A stretch of DNA of 64,000 nt from Thalassomonas viridans (GTDB lineage: Bacteria > Pseudomonadota > Gammaproteobacteria > Enterobacterales > Alteromonadaceae), in the NCBI RefSeq assembly GCF_000948985.2, contig NZ_CP059733.1, positions 1,984,001 to 2,048,000 on the forward strand, given 5' to 3'. Under the pieces are notes generated by a model, which saw only the letters and a program-made list of their open reading frames with translations, was not told where the DNA came from and did no database searches. Both the position numbers and the translations under genes were made by a program. Every line of letters begins with the position of its first letter. The first letter of the stretch is position 1. Shown here piece after piece: positions 34,892 to 44,487 of the stretch.

Positions 34892-35602
34892 GTGAACAAT
34901 TTACAGTCTCATCCATATATGGAATTTGGCAGCAGCAACTCATTTGAAAAGGTTGAAGAGATGATTTTTACCCGGGTGGGGCAGGCGGGATTTGCCGGCG
35001 TCTTTATTACCGGTATCTCCAGTATCACCCATGATATTAAACTGATCAGCAACTTTCCCGGGGAGTTTATCTCGCCCTATTGCAGCAATAAATACTTTCT
35101 CCATGATCCCGTGCTACAGCACTGTAGCAGCCATCACAGCCCGGTTACCTGGCATGACAGTTACCGTGTTGCTTTAAAAAGCAAAGAAACCCGGTTATTG
35201 CATCAGTTGTCTCTGGCGGCCGGTATTGAGCATTGTCTGGCGGTTCCTACATTTACCAACCGGGGAGCCGGTGTGGTTAATCTGCTTTTTAGCGGTACTA
35301 AAGAAGATTTTTTACGGTTATGCGCGGAAAAATATGCCGAACTTATCGGTTTATCCCAGCTTTTTTTTGGTGAGTTGTCAAAAAACCATCCGGAAAAACT
35401 TTTTATGCAGTTTAAGCTGACCACCCGGGAAGAGGAGTGTTTGCAGTTTATTGTTAAAGGCTTAAGTAATCTTGAGATTTCCCGGCTGATGAATGTTTCC
35501 AGGGACAGGGTCAAAGAGCTGGTTAGCCTGATCCTGAAAAAGCTTGAAGCAGCTAACCGCACCGAAGCGGTGATGATAGCCGCGAAAAGCGGGGCGCTTT
35601 AG
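34892..35602 (+). CDS. LuxR-type regulator with autoinducer-binding-like domain
   Basis: A 236-aa protein starting at GTG with AAGGG upstream. Residues about 15-160 resemble the acyl-homoserine-lactone-binding domain of LuxR proteins (FAGVFITGIS, KYFLHDPVLQHC, GIEHCLAVPTF with its aromatic-rich surround). About 170-232 is a LuxR helix-turn-helix (LTTREEECLQFIVKGLSNLE, VKELVSLILKKLEAANRTEA). No luxI synthase lies in the window, so it is a solo receptor, possibly answering exogenous or distant signals. It precedes the clsB-like gene on the same strand by 155 bp. Confidence 0.85.
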   Translation: MNNLQSHPYMEFGSSNSFEKVEEMIFTRVGQAGFAGVFITGISSITHDIKLISNFPGEFISPYCSNKYFLHDPVLQHCSSHHSPVTWHDSYRVALKSKETRLLHQLSLAAGIEHCLAVPTFTNRGAGVVNLLFSGTKEDFLRLCAEKYAELIGLSQLFFGELSKNHPEKLFMQFKLTTREEECLQFIVKGLSNLEISRLMNVSRDRVKELVSLILKKLEAANRTEAVMIAAKSGAL

Positions 35603-35757
35603 TCTTTAACCTGAACTTATATTTGTGTGCCTGAGGACGCCCAGAGGGAATTTTATCACCTAAAAACAAGTCGGCCGGTATATGGCAGCCAGTTTTATCC
35701 CTTAAAATCTGAGATCTGGTTTTGCTAAACTGAAGGCAAGTGTTTAGCGGATAAGCT

Positions 35758-36936
35758 GTGATTGCAAAGAGGTTTAGGGTGGAAAGAACCGGTGAGCCGG
35801 TAACGGAGCCATGGCAGGCGGAAACTATCTATACCGGGGGAGACGAGTATTTCCAGGAACTGGAGCAGGATATCTCCCGGGCCAAACATACCATAGATCT
35901 GGCGTTTTATATCTTTAGTTTCGATGCCCTTGGCAATAAAATCTTGTCTGCCTTGCAGGCGGCGAGCGGGCGCGGGGTCAGGGTGCGCATTATTGTTGAC
36001 GGTATCGGCTCGCCGCAATGGCATGCCAGCACCTTAAAGCAGCTGGCGCGCTCCGGTATCGAGGCCAGGATCTATCATCCCTATCCCTGGCGTTTTTCTT
36101 TAAAAGCCTTTACCCGGATGAACCGCGTGTTGGAACGTTTTTTTCATTTATGGCGTAAAATCAATAGCCGGGATCACCGCAAATGCTGTGTTATCGATGA
36201 CGAAATAGCCTGGATCGGCAGTTTCAACCTGGTGCAATATCATATGCAGCGCTATATGAATAACCGGGCCTGGCGCGATACCGGCGTCAGGGTGTGCGGG
36301 ACACAGGTAAAAGTGATCACCGCGGTTTTTGATTATATCTGGTGCCGCCGTTATCCGGCGACTGAGCCGTTAAGCCGGTTGCCGGATTTACATTATGGCT
36401 CTGTGGTGCGCAGCAATGTTTCTCTTAGGCTTAGGCGCTTGTTTGCCCGCGAGCTTTACCATAATATCAGGTTTTCCACGCAGCGGGTTTGGGCCACCAA
36501 TGCCTATTTCGTCCCGGTTTCCCGGTTGCAGCTGAGTTTGATCCGTGCGGCGAAAAAAGGTGTCGATGTGCGCCTGATCCTGCCGGCGATGTCGGATGTG
36601 GTTTTTGCCCCCTGGATTGCCCGTTTTTATTACCGTATTTTGCTGCTCAGCGGGGTGCGGATTTTTGAATACCAGCCGAGTATCCTGCATGCCAAAACCT
36701 TGCTTTTTGACGACTTTGCCTATGTCGGCTCCAGTAACCTTAATCACCGTAGCCTGATTCATGATCTGGAGCTGGATATTGTCTGCCGTCAGCCCGGGTC
36801 GATCAAAATACTGGAGCAGCAGTTTCTTATCGATCAGTTTTTGTCGGTGGAGATCACCCAGGATAAGTTAAACCGGGGGCGCTGGTGGGAAAAAATGCTG
36901 GCGCGGGTGTTATTGGTGCTCAAGTCCTGGATGTGA
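35758..36936 (+). CDS. clsB: cardiolipin synthase/phospholipase D-type phosphatidyltransferase (ClsB-like)
   Basis: A 392-aa protein (GTG start) with two phospholipase D HKD motifs: His140-Lys142-Asp147 (HRKCCVIDDEIAWIGSFN) and His311-Lys313-Asp318 (HAKTLLFDDFAYVGSSN). There is no transmembrane N-terminus, as in ClsB and unlike ClsA. The family joins phosphatidyl groups to form cardiolipin or phosphatidylglycerol. The next gene encodes an endonuclease/exonuclease/phosphatase protein like E. coli YbhP, the normal partner of clsB (ybhO), which strengthens the call. Confidence 0.82.
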   Translation: MIAKRFRVERTGEPVTEPWQAETIYTGGDEYFQELEQDISRAKHTIDLAFYIFSFDALGNKILSALQAASGRGVRVRIIVDGIGSPQWHASTLKQLARSGIEARIYHPYPWRFSLKAFTRMNRVLERFFHLWRKINSRDHRKCCVIDDEIAWIGSFNLVQYHMQRYMNNRAWRDTGVRVCGTQVKVITAVFDYIWCRRYPATEPLSRLPDLHYGSVVRSNVSLRLRRLFARELYHNIRFSTQRVWATNAYFVPVSRLQLSLIRAAKKGVDVRLILPAMSDVVFAPWIARFYYRILLLSGVRIFEYQPSILHAKTLLFDDFAYVGSSNLNHRSLIHDLELDIVCRQPGSIKILEQQFLIDQFLSVEITQDKLNRGRWWEKMLARVLLVLKSWM

Positions 36937-36986
36937 ACCGCTCCCGGCTGCTGTTTCTTTTATATAATAAAGAGTGGCGCCAGGTA

Positions 36987-37757
36987 ATGGTACAGGTTAA
37001 CCCGATTTTGGCTATGGCTATGCAACAAGCAATAAAAGTACTGTCATACAATATCCACAAGGGCATGAATATGGGCAACCGCAAATGGGTGCTGGACAAT
37101 ATTCGCCGCTTAATCCGTAAAACCGGGGCCGATATCGTGTTTTTACAGGAGGTTGCCGGGGATGCCAGGCGTAAAATAGACGTCAGCCAGTTCGAGTATC
37201 TGGCGGATTCTGTCTGGCACCATTACGCTTACGGGAAAAACGCCGTGTACGACGCCGGCCATCACGGCAATGCCATTTTAAGTAAATTCCCCTTTATCAG
37301 CTGGCGTAATCAGGATATCTCCACCAACCGCTTTGAACACAGGGGCTTGCTGCACGGGGTGATAGCGAAAGCGGAGCAGGAGTATCATTTATTATGTGTA
37401 CACCTGGACTTATTCGAAGCCGGGCGCCGCAAGCAGCTGCAGAGGATATGCGCTTATGTCCGGGAGCAGGTGCCGGAACATGCCGGTTTGATCATTGCCG
37501 GCGATATGAATGACTGGTTGCAAAAGGCTTCCCGGTTATTAACCGGGCAACTGGGATTACAGGAGGCTTTTAAAGTCACCAGAGGCCATTATGCCAGGAC
37601 TTTTCCGGCCATTTTACCGTTGTTGTCGCTTGACCGTATCTATTTCCGTAACTGCCGGTTATTGTTTTGTGAACGCATCAGTTTGGTTAACGAACCCCAG
37701 CTTTCGGATCATTTGCCCTTAATGGCCGGTTTTGACTACCGGCAGCAACTTAACTGA
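36987..37757 (+). CDS. endonuclease/exonuclease/phosphatase family protein (YbhP-like)
   Basis: About 256 aa if started at the ATG at 36987; the ATGs at 37014 and 37020 are also possible, and the open frame extends back into clsB. The EEP fold is clear: IKVLSYNIHKG at the start, DIVFLQEV with the metal-binding Glu, HHGNAILSKFPF, LLCVHLDLFEAGR, IIAGDMNDW and a C-terminal SDHLPLMAGF. It is a Mg-dependent phosphodiesterase or phosphatase of unknown substrate, likely connected with lipid metabolism given the clsB-ybhP pairing. Confidence 0.85.
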   Translation: MVQVNPILAMAMQQAIKVLSYNIHKGMNMGNRKWVLDNIRRLIRKTGADIVFLQEVAGDARRKIDVSQFEYLADSVWHHYAYGKNAVYDAGHHGNAILSKFPFISWRNQDISTNRFEHRGLLHGVIAKAEQEYHLLCVHLDLFEAGRRKQLQRICAYVREQVPEHAGLIIAGDMNDWLQKASRLLTGQLGLQEAFKVTRGHYARTFPAILPLLSLDRIYFRNCRLLFCERISLVNEPQLSDHLPLMAGFDYRQQLN

Positions 37758-37866
37758 AAGCGTAAGGCTGTTGGAGAAGATAGCAATCAAGGTAAGTTGG
37801 CGGTTTGATCGATTTGAGTGTTAAGGGATTAGCCAGTGCCTTTTATCCGGCGCACTCCTGCCCCCC

Positions 37867-38997
37867 TTAATGGTACCTGGTCGCCTTGTTACGCCAGTCC
37901 CGGATTTTTTCTTCGATATCGAAATGATGTAAAAATGCCTGATCTATGGGGTATTCATTGATCAAACAATAAGCTATGTAGACAGCAGCCGCTGAGGCAA
38001 AGGGCTTTTTGAGCAATTGCTGCGGGTGGCGGAATGACAGCAAGGTTTCAATCAGGTGATAGGGGAAGTTCCACAGATGCAATAAATATCCCGCCAGCTG
38101 GGTATGTTCGGCGCCGAACAATTCACGTTCCAGCGCGATATTGTCTTCATTCTGTTGTTGCATTGTCAGGTAAGTGTCCAGCACTTTGAGTGAAATTTCC
38201 GGCAGGATGAATTTTCCTATGTTATGCAGTAAGCCTGCAAGCATGGCTTCCTGTTTGAACTCGGGATCGGCGATACAATGCGCCAGCCGGCCCACCGCCA
38301 AACCGCGGTTTTGTTCGGCAGAGATGGAAAAACCGGGCGGTTCGTGTATTTGCGCATGTAATTCTGCGGCAGCAACGATACTGACGACGATATCCATTCC
38401 CAGGCGTGTGATGGCTTCGGTGATGTTGTTCACCGGCCTGGACTGAACGAAAAAAGCACTGTTTGACAGCTGTAATATTTTCACCACCAGGGAAGAGTCT
38501 TCGGCAATCACTTCGGCGATGCTTTCCATATTGGTGGTTCCCTGCTGTAATATGGAGTTTAGCCGCATAAAGGTTTTCGGGGGAGAGGGTAAGGTTTTGA
38601 TGCTGCCGATCAAAGTGCGGATGCCCTGATCCGGCAAGGCTGCACGCACCTGGTTGATATCCTTGATCAGTTTGACCAGCACAGAGGGTTTACTGGGCTT
38701 GCTCAGCCACTGGTGGGCAACAAAGCTTGCCCGCAGGGAAGCCTCTTCGTCGGCGTGCCCGGATAAAATAACCCGTACCATGTCGGGATATAACTTACTG
38801 GTGGTTTCGAGTAATTTGGCGCCGTCTGTGTGCGGCATACATAAATCCGTCACTATCAGGTCTATGTTTTCCCGTTTAAGTTTGAGTAAGGCGGTCCGGG
38901 CGTCTTTGGCAAAAATCATTTCGCAGCCGCTGGTGTATAAAGCGCGTTTTATGCCTCTTAAAACTAAAGGTTCATCATCGACAAATATGGCTTTCAT
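37867..38997 (-). CDS. response regulator with HDOD output domain
   Basis: A 376-aa protein. The receiver domain (about 1-120) has phospho-acceptor Asp51 (LIVTDLCMPHTDG) and a conserved lysine (KPSKP). The HDOD domain (about 140-340) shows LPSPPKTFMRLN, a helix around SLVVKILQLSNSAFF and LLHNIGKFILPE. HDOD domains are signalling modules related to HD phosphohydrolases. AGGAAAG precedes the ATG. It follows the MHYT histidine kinase gene by 18 bp and is almost certainly its partner. Confidence 0.9.
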   Translation of the reverse strand: MKAIFVDDEPLVLRGIKRALYTSGCEMIFAKDARTALLKLKRENIDLIVTDLCMPHTDGAKLLETTSKLYPDMVRVILSGHADEEASLRASFVAHQWLSKPSKPSVLVKLIKDINQVRAALPDQGIRTLIGSIKTLPSPPKTFMRLNSILQQGTTNMESIAEVIAEDSSLVVKILQLSNSAFFVQSRPVNNITEAITRLGMDIVVSIVAAAELHAQIHEPPGFSISAEQNRGLAVGRLAHCIADPEFKQEAMLAGLLHNIGKFILPEISLKVLDTYLTMQQQNEDNIALERELFGAEHTQLAGYLLHLWNFPYHLIETLLSFRHPQQLLKKPFASAAAVYIAYCLINEYPIDQAFLHHFDIEEKIRDWRNKATRYH

Positions 38998-39015
38998 TGA
39001 TCACTTTCCTGTAAT

Positions 39016-41046
39016 TCAGACCTCTGCAGCTTGCCTGGCCGCCTGCTCAGGCGCTGCCCGCTGTACTTTGACAGGCAGTTGTATGGTAAAGATGCTCCCT
39101 TCGCCATAGACGGATTCCGCATAGAGCTGGCCCTGGTGCTGCTCCACTATCATTTTGTAAGCCATACTCAGGCCTTGTCCTGTACCTTTGCCAACGCCTT
39201 TGGTGGTGTAAAAGGGATCAAAAATTCGGCTCAGAGTTTTTTCCGTCATGCCGGTGCCGTTATCTTCAATGGTAATAATGGCGTCTATGTCATCCCGGTA
39301 GGTATTGATAATGATTTTGCCTTTTTCATCATCTTTATCTTTGGCAAGTCTTTCGGCGATGGCGTGGGCGGCGTTGACTATGATGTTAAGGATCACCTGG
39401 TTGAATTCATCCCTTATACACATGATATCGGGCAGGGAGTCATCAAAATTGGTCTCCACTTCTGCGACGTTGCGCCATTCGCTCCGTGCCACTGTTAAGG
39501 TTGTGGTTATTGCTTCGGTAATATTGGTTAACTGCATTCTCCCCCTGCTGGGGTGTGAAAAAGATTTCATTGCGCCGACAATGGCGGAAATACGTGTCAG
39601 CCCTTCCAGCGACTGGCTGATGGCCAGCGGCACCTCAGCGGATAAAAATTCAAAATCGGCTTTGTCCAGCAGGTCTTTAACTTTTTCGGCACCGTCAATA
39701 TCCCTGTTTTCAAAGAAATCACGGCAGCCCTGGATAGCCGGCAGCATATTGGCAAAGGCCGCCTGTAAAAAAGAGGTGTTATCGACAACATACTGGGTCG
39801 GGGTATTGATTTCATGGGCGATTCCCGAAGCGAGCTGGCCGACAGATTCGAGTTTCATGGCGTGGTGCAGTTTATTTTCCAGCCGTACCCGGGTGCTGAT
39901 GTCCCTGACGACACAGTTAAACATAATTTTAAAATCTATCATTAATGTCATTTTTGAAAAGGTGACTTCAATGGGAAAGCTTTCGCCATTCGCTTTTATT
40001 CCTTCCAGTGCCAGGGTCTGGCCGATAATGTTACTTTGCTTGTCCAGGATTGCAGGCATCAGTTGTTGTTCGCTGATGGCAGGCATTAATTTATCTAAGG
40101 TGCAGTCATCCAGGGTCCGGGCCTGATATTCAAACATAGCCAGTGCCGCAGAATTATATTGGTGGATTTGTCCCTTATCATTAATGACAAACCAGCCGTC
40201 CGCCAACTGTTCAAGTATGTCCTTTTCCCTGATCTCGCTGGCTTTTGCCGTCTCTTCCGCCAGGAATAATTTTTTATCTATCAATGCCATCAGCACCGTA
40301 GTGGCCACAAATATAGCAACAATACCGGTTATGACCAGGGACAGTACCAGGGACTGGGTTGACATTTGCGGCGTGACCGGGCTGACGGCCTGATCAAAGT
40401 AGAAACTTACCGATGCCATGGCGGTATAATGCATGCCGGAAATGGCGGAGCCTATTACCGCGGCGCAGATTAACCGGGCAGACAGCCTGTTTTGGGCATT
40501 TTTATGCACGATAGTGATGAGGGCAATGGCAATGCTTGACTGGATGTGGGCAAAAACCAGGGAGGTGATAAACAAATTAAGGTCATAAACCATCAGCCCG
40601 GTCAGTACCATGGCTTCCATGCCGATAAAGTGCATAAAACTGATGCCCAGCGATAAAGATAATGCCGCAAGCTGGATATTGATAAGTGTAAAGTGTTTGT
40701 ATGAAAGTCGGCGTAGTGTGAAATAGGCGCCAATAATCGCTGGAAAAACCGACAGGAATGTGAGAAAGGGATCATAGGACATCGGCATGGGCATGACAAA
40801 GGCGAGCATGCCGGTAAAGTGCATGGCCCAGATACCTGTGCCCAGGACAAAGCTGCCGAAGAACAGCCATAACTGTTTGTTTTTATGGACCTTCACACCC
40901 CAAACTTGCACCAGCACCACTAAAGCGGCATAGGCGGCAAAACCGGCAACGAGAACAGACAAGCCAACAAGAAGAAAATTAAAATGGCCTTCAACCAGGA
41001 AGTAAGATGGGTTGCTAACCGGATGAAACCTCCAAAAGTCCAACAT
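39016..41046 (-). CDS. MHYT-domain sensor histidine kinase
   Basis: The ATG at 41046 is preceded by AGGGAG; an ATG 69 bp earlier has none. The 676-aa product has a seven-helix MHYT membrane domain (about 20-240) with repeated MHFTGM, MHFIGM and MHYTAM motifs that are thought to bind copper and sense gases. A PAS domain (about 265-380) and a kinase core follow: His411 in SGIAHEINTPTQYV, N-box NIIVNAAHAIAE and G-boxes DNGTGM and GKGTGQGLS. It forms an operon with the HDOD response regulator. Confidence 0.92.
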   Translation of the reverse strand: MLDFWRFHPVSNPSYFLVEGHFNFLLVGLSVLVAGFAAYAALVVLVQVWGVKVHKNKQLWLFFGSFVLGTGIWAMHFTGMLAFVMPMPMSYDPFLTFLSVFPAIIGAYFTLRRLSYKHFTLINIQLAALSLSLGISFMHFIGMEAMVLTGLMVYDLNLFITSLVFAHIQSSIAIALITIVHKNAQNRLSARLICAAVIGSAISGMHYTAMASVSFYFDQAVSPVTPQMSTQSLVLSLVITGIVAIFVATTVLMALIDKKLFLAEETAKASEIREKDILEQLADGWFVINDKGQIHQYNSAALAMFEYQARTLDDCTLDKLMPAISEQQLMPAILDKQSNIIGQTLALEGIKANGESFPIEVTFSKMTLMIDFKIMFNCVVRDISTRVRLENKLHHAMKLESVGQLASGIAHEINTPTQYVVDNTSFLQAAFANMLPAIQGCRDFFENRDIDGAEKVKDLLDKADFEFLSAEVPLAISQSLEGLTRISAIVGAMKSFSHPSRGRMQLTNITEAITTTLTVARSEWRNVAEVETNFDDSLPDIMCIRDEFNQVILNIIVNAAHAIAERLAKDKDDEKGKIIINTYRDDIDAIITIEDNGTGMTEKTLSRIFDPFYTTKGVGKGTGQGLSMAYKMIVEQHQGQLYAESVYGEGSIFTIQLPVKVQRAAPEQAARQAAEV

Positions 41047-41217
41047 GCATGACTCCCTATGCAAAATTAAACCAGCAGTTAAGGAAGAGATTAGATTAAA
41101 AGTGAGCAAACTCAAGTGAAGGGCCGGTAATCGGTGATTTTTTATCGTTTTAGGGATGGTTTATTTTCTGGCCGGACGGGCAGGCAAACTCAGGAGTCTG
41201 CTACTCATTGATATCAG

Positions 41218-41982
41218 CTACTCATTAATATCAATGAGAGGGCCGGCGTCATTAATCTTGTTCATGGCCTGCCTGATTTGCTCCACCAGGGAAAGTGGTG
41301 TTTGCTTGCTCAGGGCAATACAGTTTTGGGCGATATGTTCATCTTTGAGCTGATAGGCAAATTCAATCTCAGATTTGTCCAGTTTCTGGGAGCTGAGGTT
41401 GTCGTACAGGGATTTCTTTGATTGCATCATCAGGTCGATCCGGCCCTTTATCAGTTTACGCAAGGTGCTTAAGTCATCGGTATTGGCATCGAGTTGCAGT
41501 CCGTCCTTAAAGCCGTGCTGCAATAACAGGGCATGATCATAATCATCCCGGATAAGGCCGATACGGTATTTTTTGGCATCTGCCAAAGTATTGATCCTGA
41601 TATCCCTGCGGCTGGCCAGTTTGACAAAAAAGAGGTCGACTTTTTTCGTTAGCGGGCAGATAAAATGAAAAAGCGTTTCCCGCTCCGGGGTTTTAAAAAT
41701 AGGGTAAATAAGGACATTTTTATCCGAGAGCGCATAATTGTACGCCCTGGGCCAGGGGTACATGTTAAGGGAATAACTCAGCTTTGCCGACGCCATGATT
41801 GCGATGATTTTTTCGGTTAGCGGGCCTGAGATAACGCCTGCTTCGTTAATATAAATATTGGGGGGCCAGGGTTCGGTAACAATATTTATCTCGGCAGCCT
41901 GCGGGATTGGCGGGTAAGCCAGCAGGGTGCAAACCAGTACTAATTTTTGGATTTTTGTTATTTTTCGATAAATTAGCCGCAT
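41218..41982 (-). CDS. periplasmic solute-binding-like protein (SBP_bac_3 type)
   Basis: A 254-aa protein with a signal peptide (about 12-29, ending PQAA) and the two-lobed layout of amino acid-type binding proteins (TEPWPPNIYI, PLTEKIIAIMASA, RIGLIRDDYDHALLLQHG, LIKGRIDLMMQSK). No ABC permease or ATPase genes adjoin, so it may feed a sensor or be an orphan binding protein, common in Alteromonadales. Ligand unknown. Confidence 0.75.
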   Translation of the reverse strand: MRLIYRKITKIQKLVLVCTLLAYPPIPQAAEINIVTEPWPPNIYINEAGVISGPLTEKIIAIMASAKLSYSLNMYPWPRAYNYALSDKNVLIYPIFKTPERETLFHFICPLTKKVDLFFVKLASRRDIRINTLADAKKYRIGLIRDDYDHALLLQHGFKDGLQLDANTDDLSTLRKLIKGRIDLMMQSKKSLYDNLSSQKLDKSEIEFAYQLKDEHIAQNCIALSKQTPLSLVEQIRQAMNKINDAGPLIDINE

Positions 41983-42206
41983 AACTAAACTGTACAGGGT
42001 TTAGCAGATAAGTAAAGTTTAGTATCTGACAGGGGGAATCAACAACGGCTGTTGACTCTGCCGGGCCTTATTGGCGAAACTTCTTCGGTAAAAACTTGTA
42101 TAACCTGAGCTTTTATTTACAAGCCTGCCATCCTGTGTAATATTTATTCCTGTCTGCACCCTGGCGTGCAGCGGATCCTCCCCCGAAAATAGATGGAGCT
42201 AATACT

Positions 42207-42848
42207 ATGCCAAAAAGAAAAAGGTTGCGTCCAAGAATTCCACCCGATGGATTTGCAAAGCCGGGTTTTACCAGGTTGACGATGGAAAACTCTATTTTTA
42301 CCCCGCAAAAACATGTTGTCTTTACTTTCGGCGCCATTTCTGATGCCCCCTTTATCGGTACAACAGGCATGGCCCCTTGCGTGGGATTTGCCGTCTACCA
42401 TAAAGCCAGCAGATCTGCCGCAGCCTGCCATTTCGACTCGGATGGCGTAGGAACCGGTAAGTTTGATGCTTATGAGGTTGGTTGTGCCGTTCTGGACCGC
42501 TTTAAAAAAGGTATCGGACAAAATATTACCAAAGCCTGCATCGTACTGGGGTCAGGTCCGGATGAAACCAGTGATGCCCTGGTCAGTTATCTCGCCGATG
42601 CCTGTGAAGACAAAGGGGTTACCGCCGAATATTACCGGGCAGGGATGGGAGACTGGGGGATCCAGACGTCGACAGGAAAAATGTTCGGCTGTGCCGTCCC
42701 GGGTATCGACTATAACGGCGATAAGGATAAGCTTAATTTTAAAACCATTGCCATGCGCTCTAAGGGCAGTCCGGACAAAGTGGTTATCAGCCGGCTGGAA
42801 AAACCTTTAACACCCACCCTGAAGTTTAAGCCCTGGAATCAACTCTAA
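42207..42848 (+). CDS. CheD-like Cys/His hydrolase (putative deamidase), stand-alone
   Basis: A 213-aa protein with no signal peptide. The segment FIGTTGMAPCVGFAVYHK followed by AAACHF has the arrangement of the CheD/CNF deamidase core: Thr52, Cys58 and His75, with spacings of 6 and 17 residues that equal, as I recall, Thr21-Cys27-His44 of Thermotoga CheD. A glycine-rich strand and helix (CIVLGSGPDETSDALVSYLADAC) follow as in CheD. No chemotaxis genes are nearby. The C-terminal 60 residues are unrecognised. GGAG stands before the ATG. A role in deamidating or hydrolysing a protein glutamine is possible but unproven. Confidence 0.5.
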   Translation: MPKRKRLRPRIPPDGFAKPGFTRLTMENSIFTPQKHVVFTFGAISDAPFIGTTGMAPCVGFAVYHKASRSAAACHFDSDGVGTGKFDAYEVGCAVLDRFKKGIGQNITKACIVLGSGPDETSDALVSYLADACEDKGVTAEYYRAGMGDWGIQTSTGKMFGCAVPGIDYNGDKDKLNFKTIAMRSKGSPDKVVISRLEKPLTPTLKFKPWNQL

Positions 42849-42873
42849 TTTTATTTTATTAAGTGCTTACGCT

Positions 42874-42915
42874 AAAGGCAGTTGCTGGTAATACCGGTAA
42901 CTGCCTTTTTCTTTT
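42874..42915. terminator. bidirectional terminator between convergent genes
   Basis: AAAGGCAGTT (42874-42883) pairs with AACTGCCTTT (42899-42908) and a T-run follows. The opposite strand has a shorter T/A tail. It serves the CheD-like gene and perhaps the convergent secreted-protein gene. Confidence 0.75.
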
Positions 42916-42944
42916 GCTTTATCCGCTACTGTTTTACTGAGTTT

Positions 42945-44231
42945 CTAATACTCCAGGGTGATCGGGCTGAGCTTAGGGAAAGCATAATGGCTAAAGCCGC
43001 CCGCCTGCTCCGAGCTTAATGTTACCTGAAAATTTACCGGCGTTTGCGCGGCCTTGGCGCTTGCTGTCGGATAGCCGGAAAGTATCAGGGTGATCAACCA
43101 GTCCACTTGCTGGGCATAGCCGATATATTCGCCGTTATTTAGCCGGGACTCCTGCCGGGGGATGGACCATTCTATGGTACTGGTGCCTTGCTTGGCATCG
43201 ACATTAAGGCTGAGGTAATCGCTAAAGGGCTTTGTCTGGTTATCCGCTGTGGTGAACACAGGTGAAAGGCTGTAGCCCCAATGTGCACTTTGTACGTAAA
43301 TATTAGTCTGGCTGTCGATGATACCGGTTAAATCCGTTGTTCCAGCGGACGGATAAATCGCCAGGATTTCGTAGGGCAGGACCAATTTGCCCTGGAAGGG
43401 AACTTCTACCGCTTTATAGGGAGGGGGGAATCCTCCGGCATAGTCACAGTCGTAATAGTTATGGTTGAAGCAGAATTTGATCTGGTCATCCCCGTTCAGG
43501 TCGCCGGGGTGGCTGAGTTGCAGCTCGGTTTGCTGTAAGGTCTTGGTTTGCTGTGAGCTATAGTTATCGCCGCTAGCTGTGTCCGCCGATGCCAGCCTGG
43601 CATTGATTTGCTGCCAGGGAATGGCGTATCGGGTGGAAATCAGCTGGGTAACCCTGCTGCCGTCAGCAACCATCATATCAAGTACGGAATCGGCGTGGAT
43701 CATTTCCAGATCGGGAAACTCAGTTTTTAGCCTGGTTAAGGGGACTTTAGCCTGTACCTTGGTCGTTGCCGTGTTTGATGTCTCCAGCTCGCTGGCGATA
43801 TCCGTTAATGCTGAACCGGAATCATCCCCGAGGTAGAGATCCAGGTAAGTAAGATCGCTGCCCCCCAAGGTCGAGCTTTTTGCCTGGATAATAAGGTAAT
43901 CCTGGCCGTTGTCATCGGAGCGGGCAATATTCATGTCCAAAAACAGGTGGGAATATTCTGCCGCTTCGGCTGCCGGCTCTGCCTGGTTGGTTTTTACCCT
44001 GTCCTGTTGCTGTTCGAGCAAGGCCAGCAGGTGGCGGGATGCGGCAGGGGAAAGGGAAGCCTGTTGCAGCCGTTGGTTCACGGCCTGCATCCGGCGCTTT
44101 TCTTTTGCCTTAGGACTGGCCTGGACAGGCTTTTGTGCCTTTATTACCGTGTCTGTGAGTACCCCGGCATGGCCGTTGAAGGTGAACAGGCATAACAATG
44201 CCGCCGTAGTGGCAAATATCCGTTTTTTCAT
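42945..44231 (-). CDS. secreted protein of unknown function
   Basis: A 428-aa protein with a signal peptide (about 1-22, ending FNGHA). A basic helical stretch and a Gln-rich segment (about 35-85) are followed by a beta-rich body. I do not recognise a domain. Two cysteines occur close together (CFNHNYYDCDY). AAGGAAG precedes the ATG. It is monocistronic, convergent with the CheD-like gene and divergent from the PilZ gene. Confidence 0.75.
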   Translation of the reverse strand: MKKRIFATTAALLCLFTFNGHAGVLTDTVIKAQKPVQASPKAKEKRRMQAVNQRLQQASLSPAASRHLLALLEQQQDRVKTNQAEPAAEAAEYSHLFLDMNIARSDDNGQDYLIIQAKSSTLGGSDLTYLDLYLGDDSGSALTDIASELETSNTATTKVQAKVPLTRLKTEFPDLEMIHADSVLDMMVADGSRVTQLISTRYAIPWQQINARLASADTASGDNYSSQQTKTLQQTELQLSHPGDLNGDDQIKFCFNHNYYDCDYAGGFPPPYKAVEVPFQGKLVLPYEILAIYPSAGTTDLTGIIDSQTNIYVQSAHWGYSLSPVFTTADNQTKPFSDYLSLNVDAKQGTSTIEWSIPRQESRLNNGEYIGYAQQVDWLITLILSGYPTASAKAAQTPVNFQVTLSSEQAGGFSHYAFPKLSPITLEY

Positions 44232-44487
44232 TTTATCTTCCTTGATGAATGTTTATGTTTTAAGTTGGCATAATAAGTACTTTTCCTATATGCGCTGTAA
44301 CTATACTATCCTGATTTTTAATGAAAATACCAGTATTAACCGACTGTTTTTTTGTACGGAATGATGCCGGGAGGCAGCCGGAAAACGGACAGGAATACCA
44401 GCCGGTAGCGGCAGACTCTCCCTTATTGTCAAAGGCAAAGGCTTTGTTTATAGTGCGTTAACCGGATATGAAATTTTAGCGAGCTAT

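Noticed and set aside
34196..34943. Two ~100-codon minus-strand ORFs between HTCS and LuxR genes
   Set aside because: They overlap real genes or lack start signals and show low-complexity, non-protein-like composition.
42207..42848. Chemotaxis CheD in a chemotaxis operon
   Set aside because: No che genes in the vicinity; only the catalytic core resembles CheD.
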